A stretch of DNA of 64,000 nt from assembly GCF_014489635.1 (NCBI RefSeq), contig NZ_CP060828.1:8482001-8546000 (forward strand), written 5' to 3'. This DNA comes from Streptomyces roseirectus (lineage in GTDB: Bacteria > Actinomycetota > Actinomycetes > Streptomycetales > Streptomycetaceae). The notes below the pieces were generated by a model. It saw nothing but the letters and a program-made list of their open reading frames with translations, did not search any database and was not told the origin of the DNA. The stretch's first letter is position 1; each line of letters opens with the position of its first letter. Below, piece after piece: positions 16,168 to 25,417 of the stretch. Both the position numbers and the translations under genes were made by a program.

Positions 16168-18006
16168 GTGACAAATGCGGGTCAGTCGAATTCCCCGACC
16201 GCTTCTCCGACCTCGACGCGGCGTTCGCACGCGACCGACGAAATGCTCAGCGCAGAACTGAAAAGCTGGGGCGCCGCGGAACCCGCGCTCCAACCCGTCG
16301 GCGAACTCCTCGACCGGCACTGGGAAGCCGCCTTCCGCTACGCCCGCCTGTGCACCGACACCGAACGCGCGGCCGGCATGCTCACCACCGCCGCTTTCAC
16401 CCGCCTCTTCGGCGAGTCCTCGCGCCACGACGGCCCCACCTCCGCCTGGCGCCCCCACCTGCTGGTCACCGTCCGCCGCATAGCCGCCGAGTGGACCACC
16501 GACAGCCGCCGCGACCTCCTCCACCCCGGCCTGCGCGTCGACGACGCCGACCTCCTCGCCGCCCGCCTCCTGCCCCCGCCCAACAGACGCCTGCTGTCCC
16601 GCTCCTTCCAGCGGCTGCCCCAGACGTCCCGCTGCCTCCTGTGGCACGTCGAGGTCGAGGCCGAACCCCTCTCCGAGCCCGCCGCCCTGCTCGGCCTCGA
16701 CGCCGAGGCCGCCCGCCTCGAACTGCTGCGCTCCCGCGACCGGCTGCGCGAGGAACTGCTCCAGTCGCACCGCGAACTCGCCGCCGACGAGGAGTGCCAC
16801 CGCTACGACCGCCTCCTCGAAGCCACCAGCCGCCGCGGCGACGCCATGGACGCCGACCTGCGCGGCCACCTCGACCGCTGCCGCCACTGCGCCCACACCG
16901 CCGACCAGCTCACCTGCTTCACCGCGACCGAGCGCGACACCCTCGGCACCGCGCTGGCCGAAGGTACCCTCGGCTGGGCCGCCCACGCCTACCGCGACGC
17001 CCGCACCCGCGCCCCCGAGCCGGCGCACCCCCGCGAGCAGCCCGAGCCGCCCGGCACCGAACTCGTCCCGGTGGTCCCCGGCAGCTCCGTGCGCGCCGCC
17101 CGCAAGGCCGCCCGCCGCGCCCGGCGCCGCAACCTCGCCGTCGCCGTCCTCACCGTCAGCGGCCTCACCGTCCTGCCGCTCGCCTGGTGGGCCGCGTCGG
17201 GCTCCGACGGCGGCACCACCCAGGCCGCGGGCAGCGCCGAGACGCCCCGCCCCGGCACGGACACGGGCGCGGGCGGCCCCTCCTGGGCCGGCACCGGCGC
17301 CACCGCCCAGGGCACCCTGCGCGGCCGGCTCCACAACGTGTTCTCCGGCCAGTGCGTCGCCGTCGACGGCGGCAAGGCCGTCCCGGGCGCCGACGCCGTC
17401 CTCGCCACCTGCTCCTCCGTCGCCTCCCAGCAGTGGTCGTACGACACCGGCGGCCTCCTGCGCAACGGCCTCGCCCCCGAGCTGTGCCTCGACTCGCACC
17501 TCGGGTACGCCGTCGAACTCACACCCTGCGCGGACGCGAAGACCGACGAGGCGAACGTCCGCTACGACTTCACCCTCCAGGGCACCCTCGTCCCGCGCTG
17601 GGACCAGGACCTCGCGCTCGCGCCCGCCGCGACCGACGGCTCCGGGGCGCTCGTCGCCAAGAGTCGCGCGGACAGCGCCGCCCAGCGCTGGGTGATCGAC
17701 ACCTCCAAGCCCGACCTCCAGATGCAGATCGTCAACTGGGACACCGCCCGCACGCCCAGTGAGACCCCGGCCGCCCCCAAGAAGGCCGCCCCGCCCGCCC
17801 CTAAGCCGACGCCCACCCCGACGCCGCCGCGCAAGGCGGCCCCGAAGCCGTCCCCGACGCCCACGCCCATGCCGTCCATGCCGACGGGGTGCTCCCCCTA
17901 CAACCCGTACGCCTGCGGGGGGAGCGGCGGTGGGTACCCCGGCGGATATCCGGGCGGCTGGGGTGGGTACGGAGGGTACGGCTACGGGGGCTACGGACGC
18001 CCTTGA
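16168..18006 (+). CDS. Sigma-like / zinc-finger / transmembrane / ricin-lectin fusion protein
   Basis: 612 residues in this order: sigma region 2-like helices (about 47-85, LLDRHWEAAFRYARL), sigma region 4-like HTH (about 145-210, RLPQTSRCLLWHVEVEAEPL), an anti-sigma zinc-finger-like HLDRCRHC near 234, one transmembrane helix (about 322-345), an extracellular ricin B-type domain (about 386-515, with QQWSYD and AQRWVID repeats), a Pro/Lys-rich linker and a Gly/Tyr-rich tail. The GTG at 16168 is preceded by GGGAGGA; upstream open frame lacks coding bias. Function unknown: a membrane-tethered regulator sensing cell-wall or other glycans is inferred. Paralogue at 28599. Confidence 0.85.
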   Translation: MTNAGQSNSPTASPTSTRRSHATDEMLSAELKSWGAAEPALQPVGELLDRHWEAAFRYARLCTDTERAAGMLTTAAFTRLFGESSRHDGPTSAWRPHLLVTVRRIAAEWTTDSRRDLLHPGLRVDDADLLAARLLPPPNRRLLSRSFQRLPQTSRCLLWHVEVEAEPLSEPAALLGLDAEAARLELLRSRDRLREELLQSHRELAADEECHRYDRLLEATSRRGDAMDADLRGHLDRCRHCAHTADQLTCFTATERDTLGTALAEGTLGWAAHAYRDARTRAPEPAHPREQPEPPGTELVPVVPGSSVRAARKAARRARRRNLAVAVLTVSGLTVLPLAWWAASGSDGGTTQAAGSAETPRPGTDTGAGGPSWAGTGATAQGTLRGRLHNVFSGQCVAVDGGKAVPGADAVLATCSSVASQQWSYDTGGLLRNGLAPELCLDSHLGYAVELTPCADAKTDEANVRYDFTLQGTLVPRWDQDLALAPAATDGSGALVAKSRADSAAQRWVIDTSKPDLQMQIVNWDTARTPSETPAAPKKAAPPAPKPTPTPTPPRKAAPKPSPTPTPMPSMPTGCSPYNPYACGGSGGGYPGGYPGGWGGYGGYGYGGYGRP

Positions 18007-18035
18007 CCTGGGGTGACACGGTTACGCGACCCGCG

Positions 18036-19295
18036 TCACACCACCTGGAGCGACACCCACAGCGCCCCCACCGACGCCGCCAGCGACACCGGCACCGTCA
18101 GCAGGCCCAGCCGGGTGAACTCGCCGACGTCGACCCGCTCCTCGTGCCCGTGGACCACCCGGCGCCACAGCAGCGTCGCGAGGGACCCGGCGTAGGTGAG
18201 GTTCGGCCCGATGTTGACGCCGAGCAGGACCGCGAGGACCGCCCCGGGACCCGCCGGGGCGGCCAGCGGCGCCAGCGCCAGGACGGCGGGCAGGTTGTTG
18301 ATCAGGTTCGCGAGCAGCGCCGCCAGCGCGGCGAACCCCAGCAGCGCGAGCAGCCCCGACCCACCCGGCAGGACATGCCCGAGCGCGTCCCCGAGCCCGT
18401 TGTCGACGACCCCGCGCACGACGATCCCCAGCGCCAGCACGAACGCCAGGAACCCCGGCGCCGCCGCCCGCACCACCTCCACGGGCCCCGCCTGCCGCCG
18501 CACCAGCGCCCGCACGGCCAGCACCAGCGCCCCCGCGAACGCCACCCACGCCGGCTCGATCCCCACCGCCGACGCGACGACGAACCCGGCGAGCGTCGCC
18601 GCGACGGTCACCAGCGCGAACATCGGCACGCGAGGCGCTTCGCCCGTCTCCTCGGTGCCGGCGGCCTCGGTGGCGGCGGGCAGGTCGGCCGCGAAGAACC
18701 GCCGCATCACCAGGTACTCCGCGCCGATCGCCACCAGCCACGGCAGCGTCATCAGCGCCGCGAACCGCGTGAAGCTCAGCCCGCTCGCCGTGAACGCCAG
18801 CAGGTTCGTCAGGTTCGACACCGGCAGCAACAGGGACGCCGTGTTGGAGAGGTGGGCGCAGGCATAGACGTGCGGCTTCGCGCGGACCCTCAGCCGCTGC
18901 GCGGTGGCGAACACGACCGGCGTCAGCAGCACCACCGTCGCGTCCAGGCTCAGCACGGCCGTGATCACCGACGCCAGCGCGAACACCGACGTCAGCAGCC
19001 GCCGGGGCCGCCCCGCCGCGCGCCGCGCCAGCCACGCCCCGCACGCCGTGAACAGCCCCTCCACGGCGCAGAAGTGCGCCAGCACCAGCACGGCCGCCAG
19101 GAACCCGATCACCGGCCCCAGCCGCTCCGCCTCCTCGCGCGCGTCGCCCAGGGAGATCGCCCCGAGCACCACGACCAGCACGGCGGCGGGCACCGCCACC
19201 AACGCCTCCGACCTCCCGGAGGGCCGCAGCACCGCCCATCCGAGCGAGCAGACGAGCAGGACGGAGGACAGGGAGACGGCGAGCGCGGTGTTCAG
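18036..19295 (-). CDS. ArsB/SLC13-like membrane transporter (CTG start likely)
   Basis: About 419 residues and ten or more transmembrane helices, with the family-typical NLTNLLAF and ANLINNLPAVLAL segments and PNLTYAGSLATLLW near the end, as in arsenite/anion pump proteins. The first conventional start, GTG at 19232, would cut into the first helix. In-frame sequence upstream encodes NTALAVSLSSVLLVCSLGW, and the only suitable codon is CTG at 19295, placed six bases after GAGGA; an in-frame TGA lies just before that. I therefore prefer CTG. Substrate uncertain. Confidence 0.85.
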   Translation of the reverse strand: MNTALAVSLSSVLLVCSLGWAVLRPSGRSEALVAVPAAVLVVVLGAISLGDAREEAERLGPVIGFLAAVLVLAHFCAVEGLFTACGAWLARRAAGRPRRLLTSVFALASVITAVLSLDATVVLLTPVVFATAQRLRVRAKPHVYACAHLSNTASLLLPVSNLTNLLAFTASGLSFTRFAALMTLPWLVAIGAEYLVMRRFFAADLPAATEAAGTEETGEAPRVPMFALVTVAATLAGFVVASAVGIEPAWVAFAGALVLAVRALVRRQAGPVEVVRAAAPGFLAFVLALGIVVRGVVDNGLGDALGHVLPGGSGLLALLGFAALAALLANLINNLPAVLALAPLAAPAGPGAVLAVLLGVNIGPNLTYAGSLATLLWRRVVHGHEERVDVGEFTRLGLLTVPVSLAASVGALWVSLQVV

Positions 19296-19576
19296 GGCGG
19301 ATCCTCAAGGACGAGCGGGCGAGCGGCGACGAGCAGGCGACGGGTGACGGGCGAGCGAAGGGCGATGAGCAACCCCCTATGAAAACAGGCCCAGGTAAGA
19401 GCGGCACCTGCACCCCCACAACTCCCGCGCTCCCGCAGCTTCGGAGACGCCGCAGCCCCCGCGCCCCCGCAACTCCACAGCCCCGCGCCCCCGCAGCTCC
19501 CGCGACGCCGCGACTCCACAGCCCCCGCCCCGGCAGCTTCCGCGACTCCGCAGCCTTCGCCCCCCCCACACCCCCC
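19296..19576. repeat. Intergenic imperfect G/C-rich repeats
   Basis: Between the transporter start and the SpoIIE-type stop. From about 19420 to 19565 imperfect copies of a CGCGACTCCACAGCCCCCGC-like unit recur (near 19468, 19509 and 19541) with irregular spacing. No gene is supported. Confidence 0.55.
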
Positions 19577-21949
19577 TCACTCCTCGCCCAGCAACCCCAG
19601 CTCCGCCCAGATCGTCTTCCCCTCCGCCGTGTGCCGTGTCCCCCACCGGTCCGTGAGCTGCGCGACCAGCAGGAGCCCCCGTCCGCCCTCGTCCCAGGTC
19701 TTTGCGCGCCGCAGGTGGGGCGCGGTGTGGCTGGTGTCGGACACCTCGCAGATCAGCGTCGCCGCGTCGTGGATGAGCCGCAGCCGGATCGGGTGGGCGC
19801 CGTAGCGGATCGCGTTGGTGACCAGCTCGCTGACCACCAGCTCCGCCGTGAACGACACCGCGTCGATCCGCCAGGCGACCAGCCGCTCGGCGACCTGCTT
19901 GCGGACCCCGGCGACGAGCGACGGGTCGGCCGGCACGTCCCAGGTCGCGATGTGGTCGGCGGGCAGCGCACGCGTGCGCGCGAGGAGCAGCGCGACGTCG
20001 TCGGCGGCGCCCCCGGGCGGCAGGAGGGCGTGCAGGACGCGGTCGCACGTCTCGTCGAGGGAGTCGGCGTACCCCTCAAGGGCCGCGCACAGTGCCCGGA
20101 ACCCGGCGTCGACGTCCCGCTCCCGCGACTCGATCAGCCCGTCCGTGTAGAGCGCGAGGACGCTGCCCTCGGCGAGCCGTATCTCCGCCGACTCGAACGG
20201 CAGCCCGCCGAGCCCGAGCGGCGGCCCCGCCGGCAGGTCCACCCGGCGCGGACGCCCGCCCGGCACCAGCACCACGGGCGGCGGATGGCCCGCGCGCGCC
20301 ATCGTGCACCGCCGCGTCACCGGGTCGTACACCGCGTACAGGCACGTCGCCCCCACCTCCCCAGGACTCCCCTCGCTCCCGGCCTCCTCGGAGAGCCGCA
20401 CGACGAGGTCGTCCAGGTGGGTCAGCAGCTCGTCCGGCGTCAGATCGATGTCGGCGAGGGTGCGCACGGCGGTCCGCAGCCGCCCCATCGTCGCGGACGC
20501 CTGGATGCCGTGCCCGACGACGTCCCCGACGACCATCGCGACCCGCGTCCCCGACAGCGGGATCACGTCGAACCAGTCACCGCCCACCCCCGCGCGCGCC
20601 GCCGGAAGGTACCGGGACGCGGCGTCCACGGCGGCCGTGCGCGGCAGGGAACGCGGCAGCAGACTGCGCTGGAGCGCGAGGGCGGTGTCCCGTTCGCGGG
20701 AGTAGCGGCGGGCGTTGTCGACGCAGACGGCGGCCCGCGCCGAGACCTCCTCGGCGAGCAGCACGTCGTCCGGGGTGAACGGGTCGGGGCGGCGGAACCG
20801 GGTCAGCACCGCGACCCCGAGCGTCGCGCCCCGCGCGCGCAGCGGCACCGACATCACCGAGTGGATGCCGACCTCGCGCACGCGCGCGCCGCGCGCCGCG
20901 TCCCAGGCCAGCCACTGGTCCAGCTCGCCGCCGGGCACCGTCGCCACGATCGTCCGCCCCGCCGCCAGCGAGTCGGCCTGCGGGGACCCGGCCGGGTACT
21001 GCTGGACCTCGCCGGGCTTGGCCACCGCCTCGGGGCTGCCGGGGTTCACGGACTGGTGCGCGGCCCGCCGCAGCGCCACCGGCGACGCGAACCGCGCCGG
21101 GGGCTCCGCGCCGTCCGGCGGGTCGATCAGGTCGACGCTCACGAAGTCGGCCAGCGCGGGCACGCAGACGTCCGCCAGTTCTTGCGCCGTACGGGTGACG
21201 TCGAGCGTGGAACCGATCCGCACGCTCGCCTCGTTGACGAGTTGCAGGCGCTCGCGCGCGAGGTAGTTCTCGGTGAAGTCGTGCGCGGTGAGGGCGACGC
21301 CGACGGTCCGCCCGGCCGCGTCGGTGATCGGCGCGAGCCGCGCCAGCCAGGCGTGCGCGTGCTTCTCGCCCCCGGTGCGCGTGTAGGTCTGCACGTCCTT
21401 GGGGAGGCCGCCGGTGAGCACGTCGGCCATGTGCCCCTCCAGTTCCTCGCTCTGCGGCCGTCCGCCGATCTCGGCCAGCCTGAGCCCCCGGATCCGCTCC
21501 TCGGGCAGCCCGATCGCCGCCTCCATCGCGGCGTTCAGCAGCCTGAGGCGCAGCCGCTCGTCGTAGACGGCCAGCGCGCACGGCGACTGCGCCAGCGCGG
21601 CGAGCGCGAGCGGATCACCGGGCGCGCGCGTCCCGCCGCCGGTCAGCGGCGTCACGATCAGCCAGTACCCCGGCCGCCCGTCCCGGGCCCTGCGGTGGTG
21701 CGCGAGGAGCCAGACGCGGACGGTGTACCCGTCGCGGTGGCGCAGGGTGAGCGTGCCGTCCCAGCGGGACGCCGTCGGCACCGGCAGCGCGCCGCCCGCC
21801 AGCAGGACGGCCGCCGCACGCCCCACGACCTCGCCGGGCTCCCAGCCGAGGAGCGCGCGGGCGCCGTCGTTCCACTCGACGAGGGCGCCGTCGTCCCCGA
21901 CGACCACCCGTGCCGTCTCGGCCTCGTCGAACGGATAGACCGGGCTCAT
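19577..21949 (-). CDS. PAS-GAF-SpoIIE phosphatase with HATPase domain
   Basis: About 790 residues: two PAS-like domains (residues 1-250), a GAF domain (about 255-420), a PP2C/SpoIIE Ser/Thr phosphatase (GGDWFDVIPLSGTRVAMVVGDVVGHG with metal-binding Asp residues, ending TDGLIESRERD and DDVALLLAR), and a C-terminal RsbW-like HATPase (ELVVSELVTNAIRYG). Such proteins dephosphorylate anti-sigma antagonists in partner-switching pathways. I choose ATG at 21949 (GGAG 8 bases upstream); an ATG at 21985 is an alternative. A STAS protein that could be a substrate lies at 33862. Confidence 0.92.
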   Translation of the reverse strand: MSPVYPFDEAETARVVVGDDGALVEWNDGARALLGWEPGEVVGRAAAVLLAGGALPVPTASRWDGTLTLRHRDGYTVRVWLLAHHRRARDGRPGYWLIVTPLTGGGTRAPGDPLALAALAQSPCALAVYDERLRLRLLNAAMEAAIGLPEERIRGLRLAEIGGRPQSEELEGHMADVLTGGLPKDVQTYTRTGGEKHAHAWLARLAPITDAAGRTVGVALTAHDFTENYLARERLQLVNEASVRIGSTLDVTRTAQELADVCVPALADFVSVDLIDPPDGAEPPARFASPVALRRAAHQSVNPGSPEAVAKPGEVQQYPAGSPQADSLAAGRTIVATVPGGELDQWLAWDAARGARVREVGIHSVMSVPLRARGATLGVAVLTRFRRPDPFTPDDVLLAEEVSARAAVCVDNARRYSRERDTALALQRSLLPRSLPRTAAVDAASRYLPAARAGVGGDWFDVIPLSGTRVAMVVGDVVGHGIQASATMGRLRTAVRTLADIDLTPDELLTHLDDLVVRLSEEAGSEGSPGEVGATCLYAVYDPVTRRCTMARAGHPPPVVLVPGGRPRRVDLPAGPPLGLGGLPFESAEIRLAEGSVLALYTDGLIESRERDVDAGFRALCAALEGYADSLDETCDRVLHALLPPGGAADDVALLLARTRALPADHIATWDVPADPSLVAGVRKQVAERLVAWRIDAVSFTAELVVSELVTNAIRYGAHPIRLRLIHDAATLICEVSDTSHTAPHLRRAKTWDEGGRGLLLVAQLTDRWGTRHTAEGKTIWAELGLLGEE

Positions 21950-22193
21950 CCTCGCCACTCCATCGCGGACACTCACAGTGAACATGCCACCCACGTTCGC
22001 TTCAGACTAGACCGTCCGGCCCGCGCGCGAACGGGAACGGTCCGGACGGCGGACCGGAGACAGGGGTGCCGCGAGTGGCGTGAGTGCACCCCGCGCCCTT
22101 GACGGGTCCGCGCGGACCGGCGTCACATTCTGTTGTTCGACGATCAGTTGTGAGTAGTTCTGGTTCCCGACGTCCGTTTCAGGGAGAGCCGCC

Positions 22194-25100
22194 ATGACAT
22201 TCACCCGGAGATCGGTCCTGCTGGCGTCCGCCGCCGCCCCCGCGGCCGGAGCGCTGCTGTCCACCCCCGCCGCCCACGCGGCGAACGCCGCACCCGGCCG
22301 CCACACCCTGCCCCTGCGCGACGGCTGGCGCTTCGCCCTGGCCGACCCGGGCGACGTCACCGACCCGGCCGGCGCGTACGCGCGCGCCGCCGACCCGGCG
22401 TACGACGACTCCGCGTGGCGCGAGGTCGCCGTCCCGCACGACTGGTCCATCGAACTGGCCCCCACCACCGAGCACGGCACCACCAGCGGCACCGGCTTCT
22501 TCCCCGGCGGCCTCGGCTGGTACCGCCTCTCCTTCACCGTGCCGGAGGCGTTCGCGGGCCGCCGGATCGCGGTCGAGTTCGACGGCGTCTACATGGACTC
22601 CACGGTCTTCTGCAACGGCACCGAGCTGGGCACCCACCCCTACGGCTACACCGGCTTCGCCCACGACCTCACCGACCACCTCCACACCGACGGCGTCACA
22701 GCGAACGTCCTCGCCGTCCGCGTCCGCAACCGCCTCCCCAGCAGCCGCTGGTACTCCGGCAGCGGCATCTACCGCGAGGCCCGCCTGATCGTCACCGACG
22801 CGGTCCACGTCGCCCGCTGGGGCACCCACGTCACGACGCCCGAGATCACCGCCGACCGGGCGACGGTCGACGTCCGCACGACGGTCACCAACGCCTCCGG
22901 CACCCCGAGGGACGTCGAGATCGTCTCGCGGATCGTCGCGCCGGGCGGCCGTACGGTGGCCCGCGCCGCGTCCACCGTCATGGTCACCGGTACCGCGACC
23001 GAGGCCCACACCGCCGTCGTCCCCGACCCGAAGCGCTGGGACTTCGCGCACCCGCACCGCTACCGTCTGGAGACCGAACTCCGCGTCGGGGGCAGGGTCG
23101 TCGACACGCACTCCACGGTCTTCGGCTTCCGCACCTTCCGCGTCGACCCCGACGACGGCTTCGAACTCAACGGGAAACACGCCAAGTTGAAGGGCGTCGA
23201 CCTCCACCACGACCTCGGCGCGCTCGGCGCGGCCGTCCACCCGGACGCGATCCGGCGGCAGATGGTCATCATGAAGTCGATGGGCGTGAACGCCTTCCGC
23301 ACCTCCCACAACCCGCCCTCCCCGGAGATGATCCGCGTCTGCGAAGAGCTCGGGATCGTCATGCTGGTGGAGGCGTTCGACTGCTGGAGGTCCCCCAAGA
23401 CCCGCTACGACTACGGCCGTTTCTTCGACGAGTGGTCCGACCGCGACATCGCCGAGATGGTCCTGGCCGCCCGCAACTCCCCGGCCGTCGTGATGTGGTC
23501 GATCGGCAACGAGATCAGCGAGTTCACCTCGACGGCGGGCCTCACGATCGCCGACCGCCTCATCGCCGGCATCAAGGCGCACGACACGACGCGCCCGGTC
23601 GTCATCGGCTCCCACCGCCACAGGAGCGTCCCCGCCCCCGGCACCCCGGCCGATCTGATCCTCGCCAAGCTCGACGGCCTCGGCCTCAACTACAACACCG
23701 CCAAGTCCGTCGACGCCCTGCACGCCCGCTATCCGCACCTGTTCCTCTTCGAGTCGGAGTCCTCCTCCGAGACCTCGACGCGCGGCGTCTACCAGGAGCC
23801 CGAACGCCTCAACACCGGCGAGAACCACACCCCCGGCAAGCGCGGGACCTCCTCCTACGACAACAACCTCGCCTCGTGGACGATGAGCGGCGAGTACGGC
23901 CACAAGAAGGACCGCGACCGCAAATGGTTCACCGGCCAGTTCCTGTGGTCCGGCATCGACTACATCGGCGAGCCGACCCCCTACGACGTGTTCCCGGTCA
24001 AGGCGTCGTTCTTCGGCGCGGTCGACACCGCCGGGTTCCCCAAGGACATGTACCACCTCTTCCGCAGCCAGTGGGTGAGCGAGCCCATGGTCCACCTGCT
24101 GCCGATGAGCTGGAACCACGAGCCGGGGCAGACCGTGGAAGTGTGGGCCTACGCGAACGTCCCCGACGTCGAACTCTTCCTGAACGGCCGGTCGTTGGGC
24201 GTGCGCTCCTTCGACGTGAAGAAGACCGTGGACGGCCGCGCCTACCTGGAGACGACCGAGGCGACCGGCGACGACAAGACGTTCACCGACGGCCCCTACC
24301 CCGGGAGCTACACCAGCCCGAACGGCAGCGCGGGCAAACTGCACCTCACCTGGAAAGTCCCCTTCCAGAAGGGCGAGTTGAAGGCGGTCGCCCGGCGCGC
24401 CGGCAAGGTGGTCGCCACCGATGTCCTGCGCACGGCCGGCACCCCGCACGCCGTCCGGCTCACCGCAGACCGCGACTCCCTTCCCGCCGACGGCCGTTCA
24501 CTGGTCTTCGTCACCGCCGAGGTCGTCGACGCGCGCGGCACGGTCGTCCCGGACGCCGAGCACCTGCTGACGTTCACGGTCGACGGCGGCTCGCTCGCCG
24601 GACTCGACAACGGGCGCCAGGAGAGCGCCGAGAAGTACCAGGCGAGCACCCGAACCGCCTTCTGCGGCAAGGCACTTGCCATCGTCCGCGCGGGAGTCGA
24701 GTCCGGGCCGCTGAAGGTGACGGCGACGGGGGAGGGCCTGCGCAAGGGCACGGTCACCGTACGCGCCACCTGGGCGCGCTCGACCGCCTCGACCCCGGCC
24801 CCGCAGTTCGCCCCCGAAGTGCCGGAGGCGCCCAACTATCCTTATGCGGACGCCAGTTACTCCGGCCGTCCCGACACCCTCCCGGCCGCGATGCTCGACG
24901 GGAACCCGGCGACCGGGTGGTCCAACGGCTTCCACAAGCAGGCGACCGCACTGCTGCCCGCGTTCAGCGGGGCCCGCGCGAAGGACTGGGTCGCCGTGGA
25001 CTACGGGCGCGTACGGGACTTCGACCGGGTCGAGGTGTCGTTCACCGTCGACGCCGGGCACAGCCTGCCGTCCGGCGTCGAGGTCGCCGTGTGGGACGGC

Positions 25101-25271
25101 CGGACGTACACCGCCGCGAACGGGGTGGCCGTCGAGTGGGCGGCCTCCTCGGACGCGCCGTCCGTGGTCACGTTCGGGGCACTGCGGGGGTCGCGGGTGC
25201 GGCTGACGTTCACGAGTGCGCATCCCGGTGAAGCCCAAGGAGCCGTGCGGGTCAGCAAGTTGGAAGCCTGA
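22194..25271 (+). CDS. Secreted glycoside hydrolase family 2 (beta-galactosidase-like)
   Basis: 1025 residues. A Tat signal (TRRSVLLASAAAPAAG) leads to export. Then: sugar-binding jelly roll (about 40-200), Ig-like domain, TIM barrel (about 310-610) with acid/base Glu in WSIGNEISE and a likely nucleophile Glu in FESESSSE, then C-terminal Ig-like and F5/8-type or CBM-like domains (SYSGRPDTLPAAMLDGNPATGWSN). GGGAGA precedes the ATG. Likely acts on beta-galactosides or related plant polysaccharide side chains. It lies upstream of, and co-directional with, a GH9 cellulase, but a hairpin separates them. Confidence 0.92.
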   Translation: MTFTRRSVLLASAAAPAAGALLSTPAAHAANAAPGRHTLPLRDGWRFALADPGDVTDPAGAYARAADPAYDDSAWREVAVPHDWSIELAPTTEHGTTSGTGFFPGGLGWYRLSFTVPEAFAGRRIAVEFDGVYMDSTVFCNGTELGTHPYGYTGFAHDLTDHLHTDGVTANVLAVRVRNRLPSSRWYSGSGIYREARLIVTDAVHVARWGTHVTTPEITADRATVDVRTTVTNASGTPRDVEIVSRIVAPGGRTVARAASTVMVTGTATEAHTAVVPDPKRWDFAHPHRYRLETELRVGGRVVDTHSTVFGFRTFRVDPDDGFELNGKHAKLKGVDLHHDLGALGAAVHPDAIRRQMVIMKSMGVNAFRTSHNPPSPEMIRVCEELGIVMLVEAFDCWRSPKTRYDYGRFFDEWSDRDIAEMVLAARNSPAVVMWSIGNEISEFTSTAGLTIADRLIAGIKAHDTTRPVVIGSHRHRSVPAPGTPADLILAKLDGLGLNYNTAKSVDALHARYPHLFLFESESSSETSTRGVYQEPERLNTGENHTPGKRGTSSYDNNLASWTMSGEYGHKKDRDRKWFTGQFLWSGIDYIGEPTPYDVFPVKASFFGAVDTAGFPKDMYHLFRSQWVSEPMVHLLPMSWNHEPGQTVEVWAYANVPDVELFLNGRSLGVRSFDVKKTVDGRAYLETTEATGDDKTFTDGPYPGSYTSPNGSAGKLHLTWKVPFQKGELKAVARRAGKVVATDVLRTAGTPHAVRLTADRDSLPADGRSLVFVTAEVVDARGTVVPDAEHLLTFTVDGGSLAGLDNGRQESAEKYQASTRTAFCGKALAIVRAGVESGPLKVTATGEGLRKGTVTVRATWARSTASTPAPQFAPEVPEAPNYPYADASYSGRPDTLPAAMLDGNPATGWSNGFHKQATALLPAFSGARAKDWVAVDYGRVRDFDRVEVSFTVDAGHSLPSGVEVAVWDGRTYTAANGVAVEWAASSDAPSVVTFGALRGSRVRLTFTSAHPGEAQGAVRVSKLEA

Positions 25272-25295
25272 GCTGGAAGCGCGACCAGTCCGGCG

Positions 25296-25321
25296 GTCCG
25301 GGCAGGAAGTCCTGTCCGGAC
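25296..25321 (+). terminator. Hairpin after the GH2 gene
   Basis: GTCCGGGCAGGA, two-base loop, TCCTGTCCGGAC: a 12-bp stem with one G-U pair in RNA, 25 bases after the GH2 stop. Nested within a longer CAGTCCGG / CCGGACTG pairing. Confidence 0.65.
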
Positions 25322-25372
25322 TGTTGACGGGGTGTCATGGCGGCAACAAACATGGGCGGCCCGTCCGCAATT

Positions 25373-25386
25373 TGGGAGCGCTCCCA
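25373..25386. promoter_or_regulatory. CebR operator
   Basis: TGGGAGCGCTCCCA, a perfect 14-base palindrome identical to the published binding site of the cellobiose-responsive LacI-family repressor CebR in Streptomyces. It ends 31 bases before the GH9 cellulase start, so cellobiose/cellotriose should induce that gene. Confidence 0.93.
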
Positions 25387-25417
25387 CAGCTGGGGCGCCT
25401 CGCCGAGGAGCCATGAC

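Noticed and set aside
15815..16171. 118-codon open frame before the first sigma/lectin gene
   Set aside because: No coding bias, no ribosome binding site and it runs over the real GTG start.
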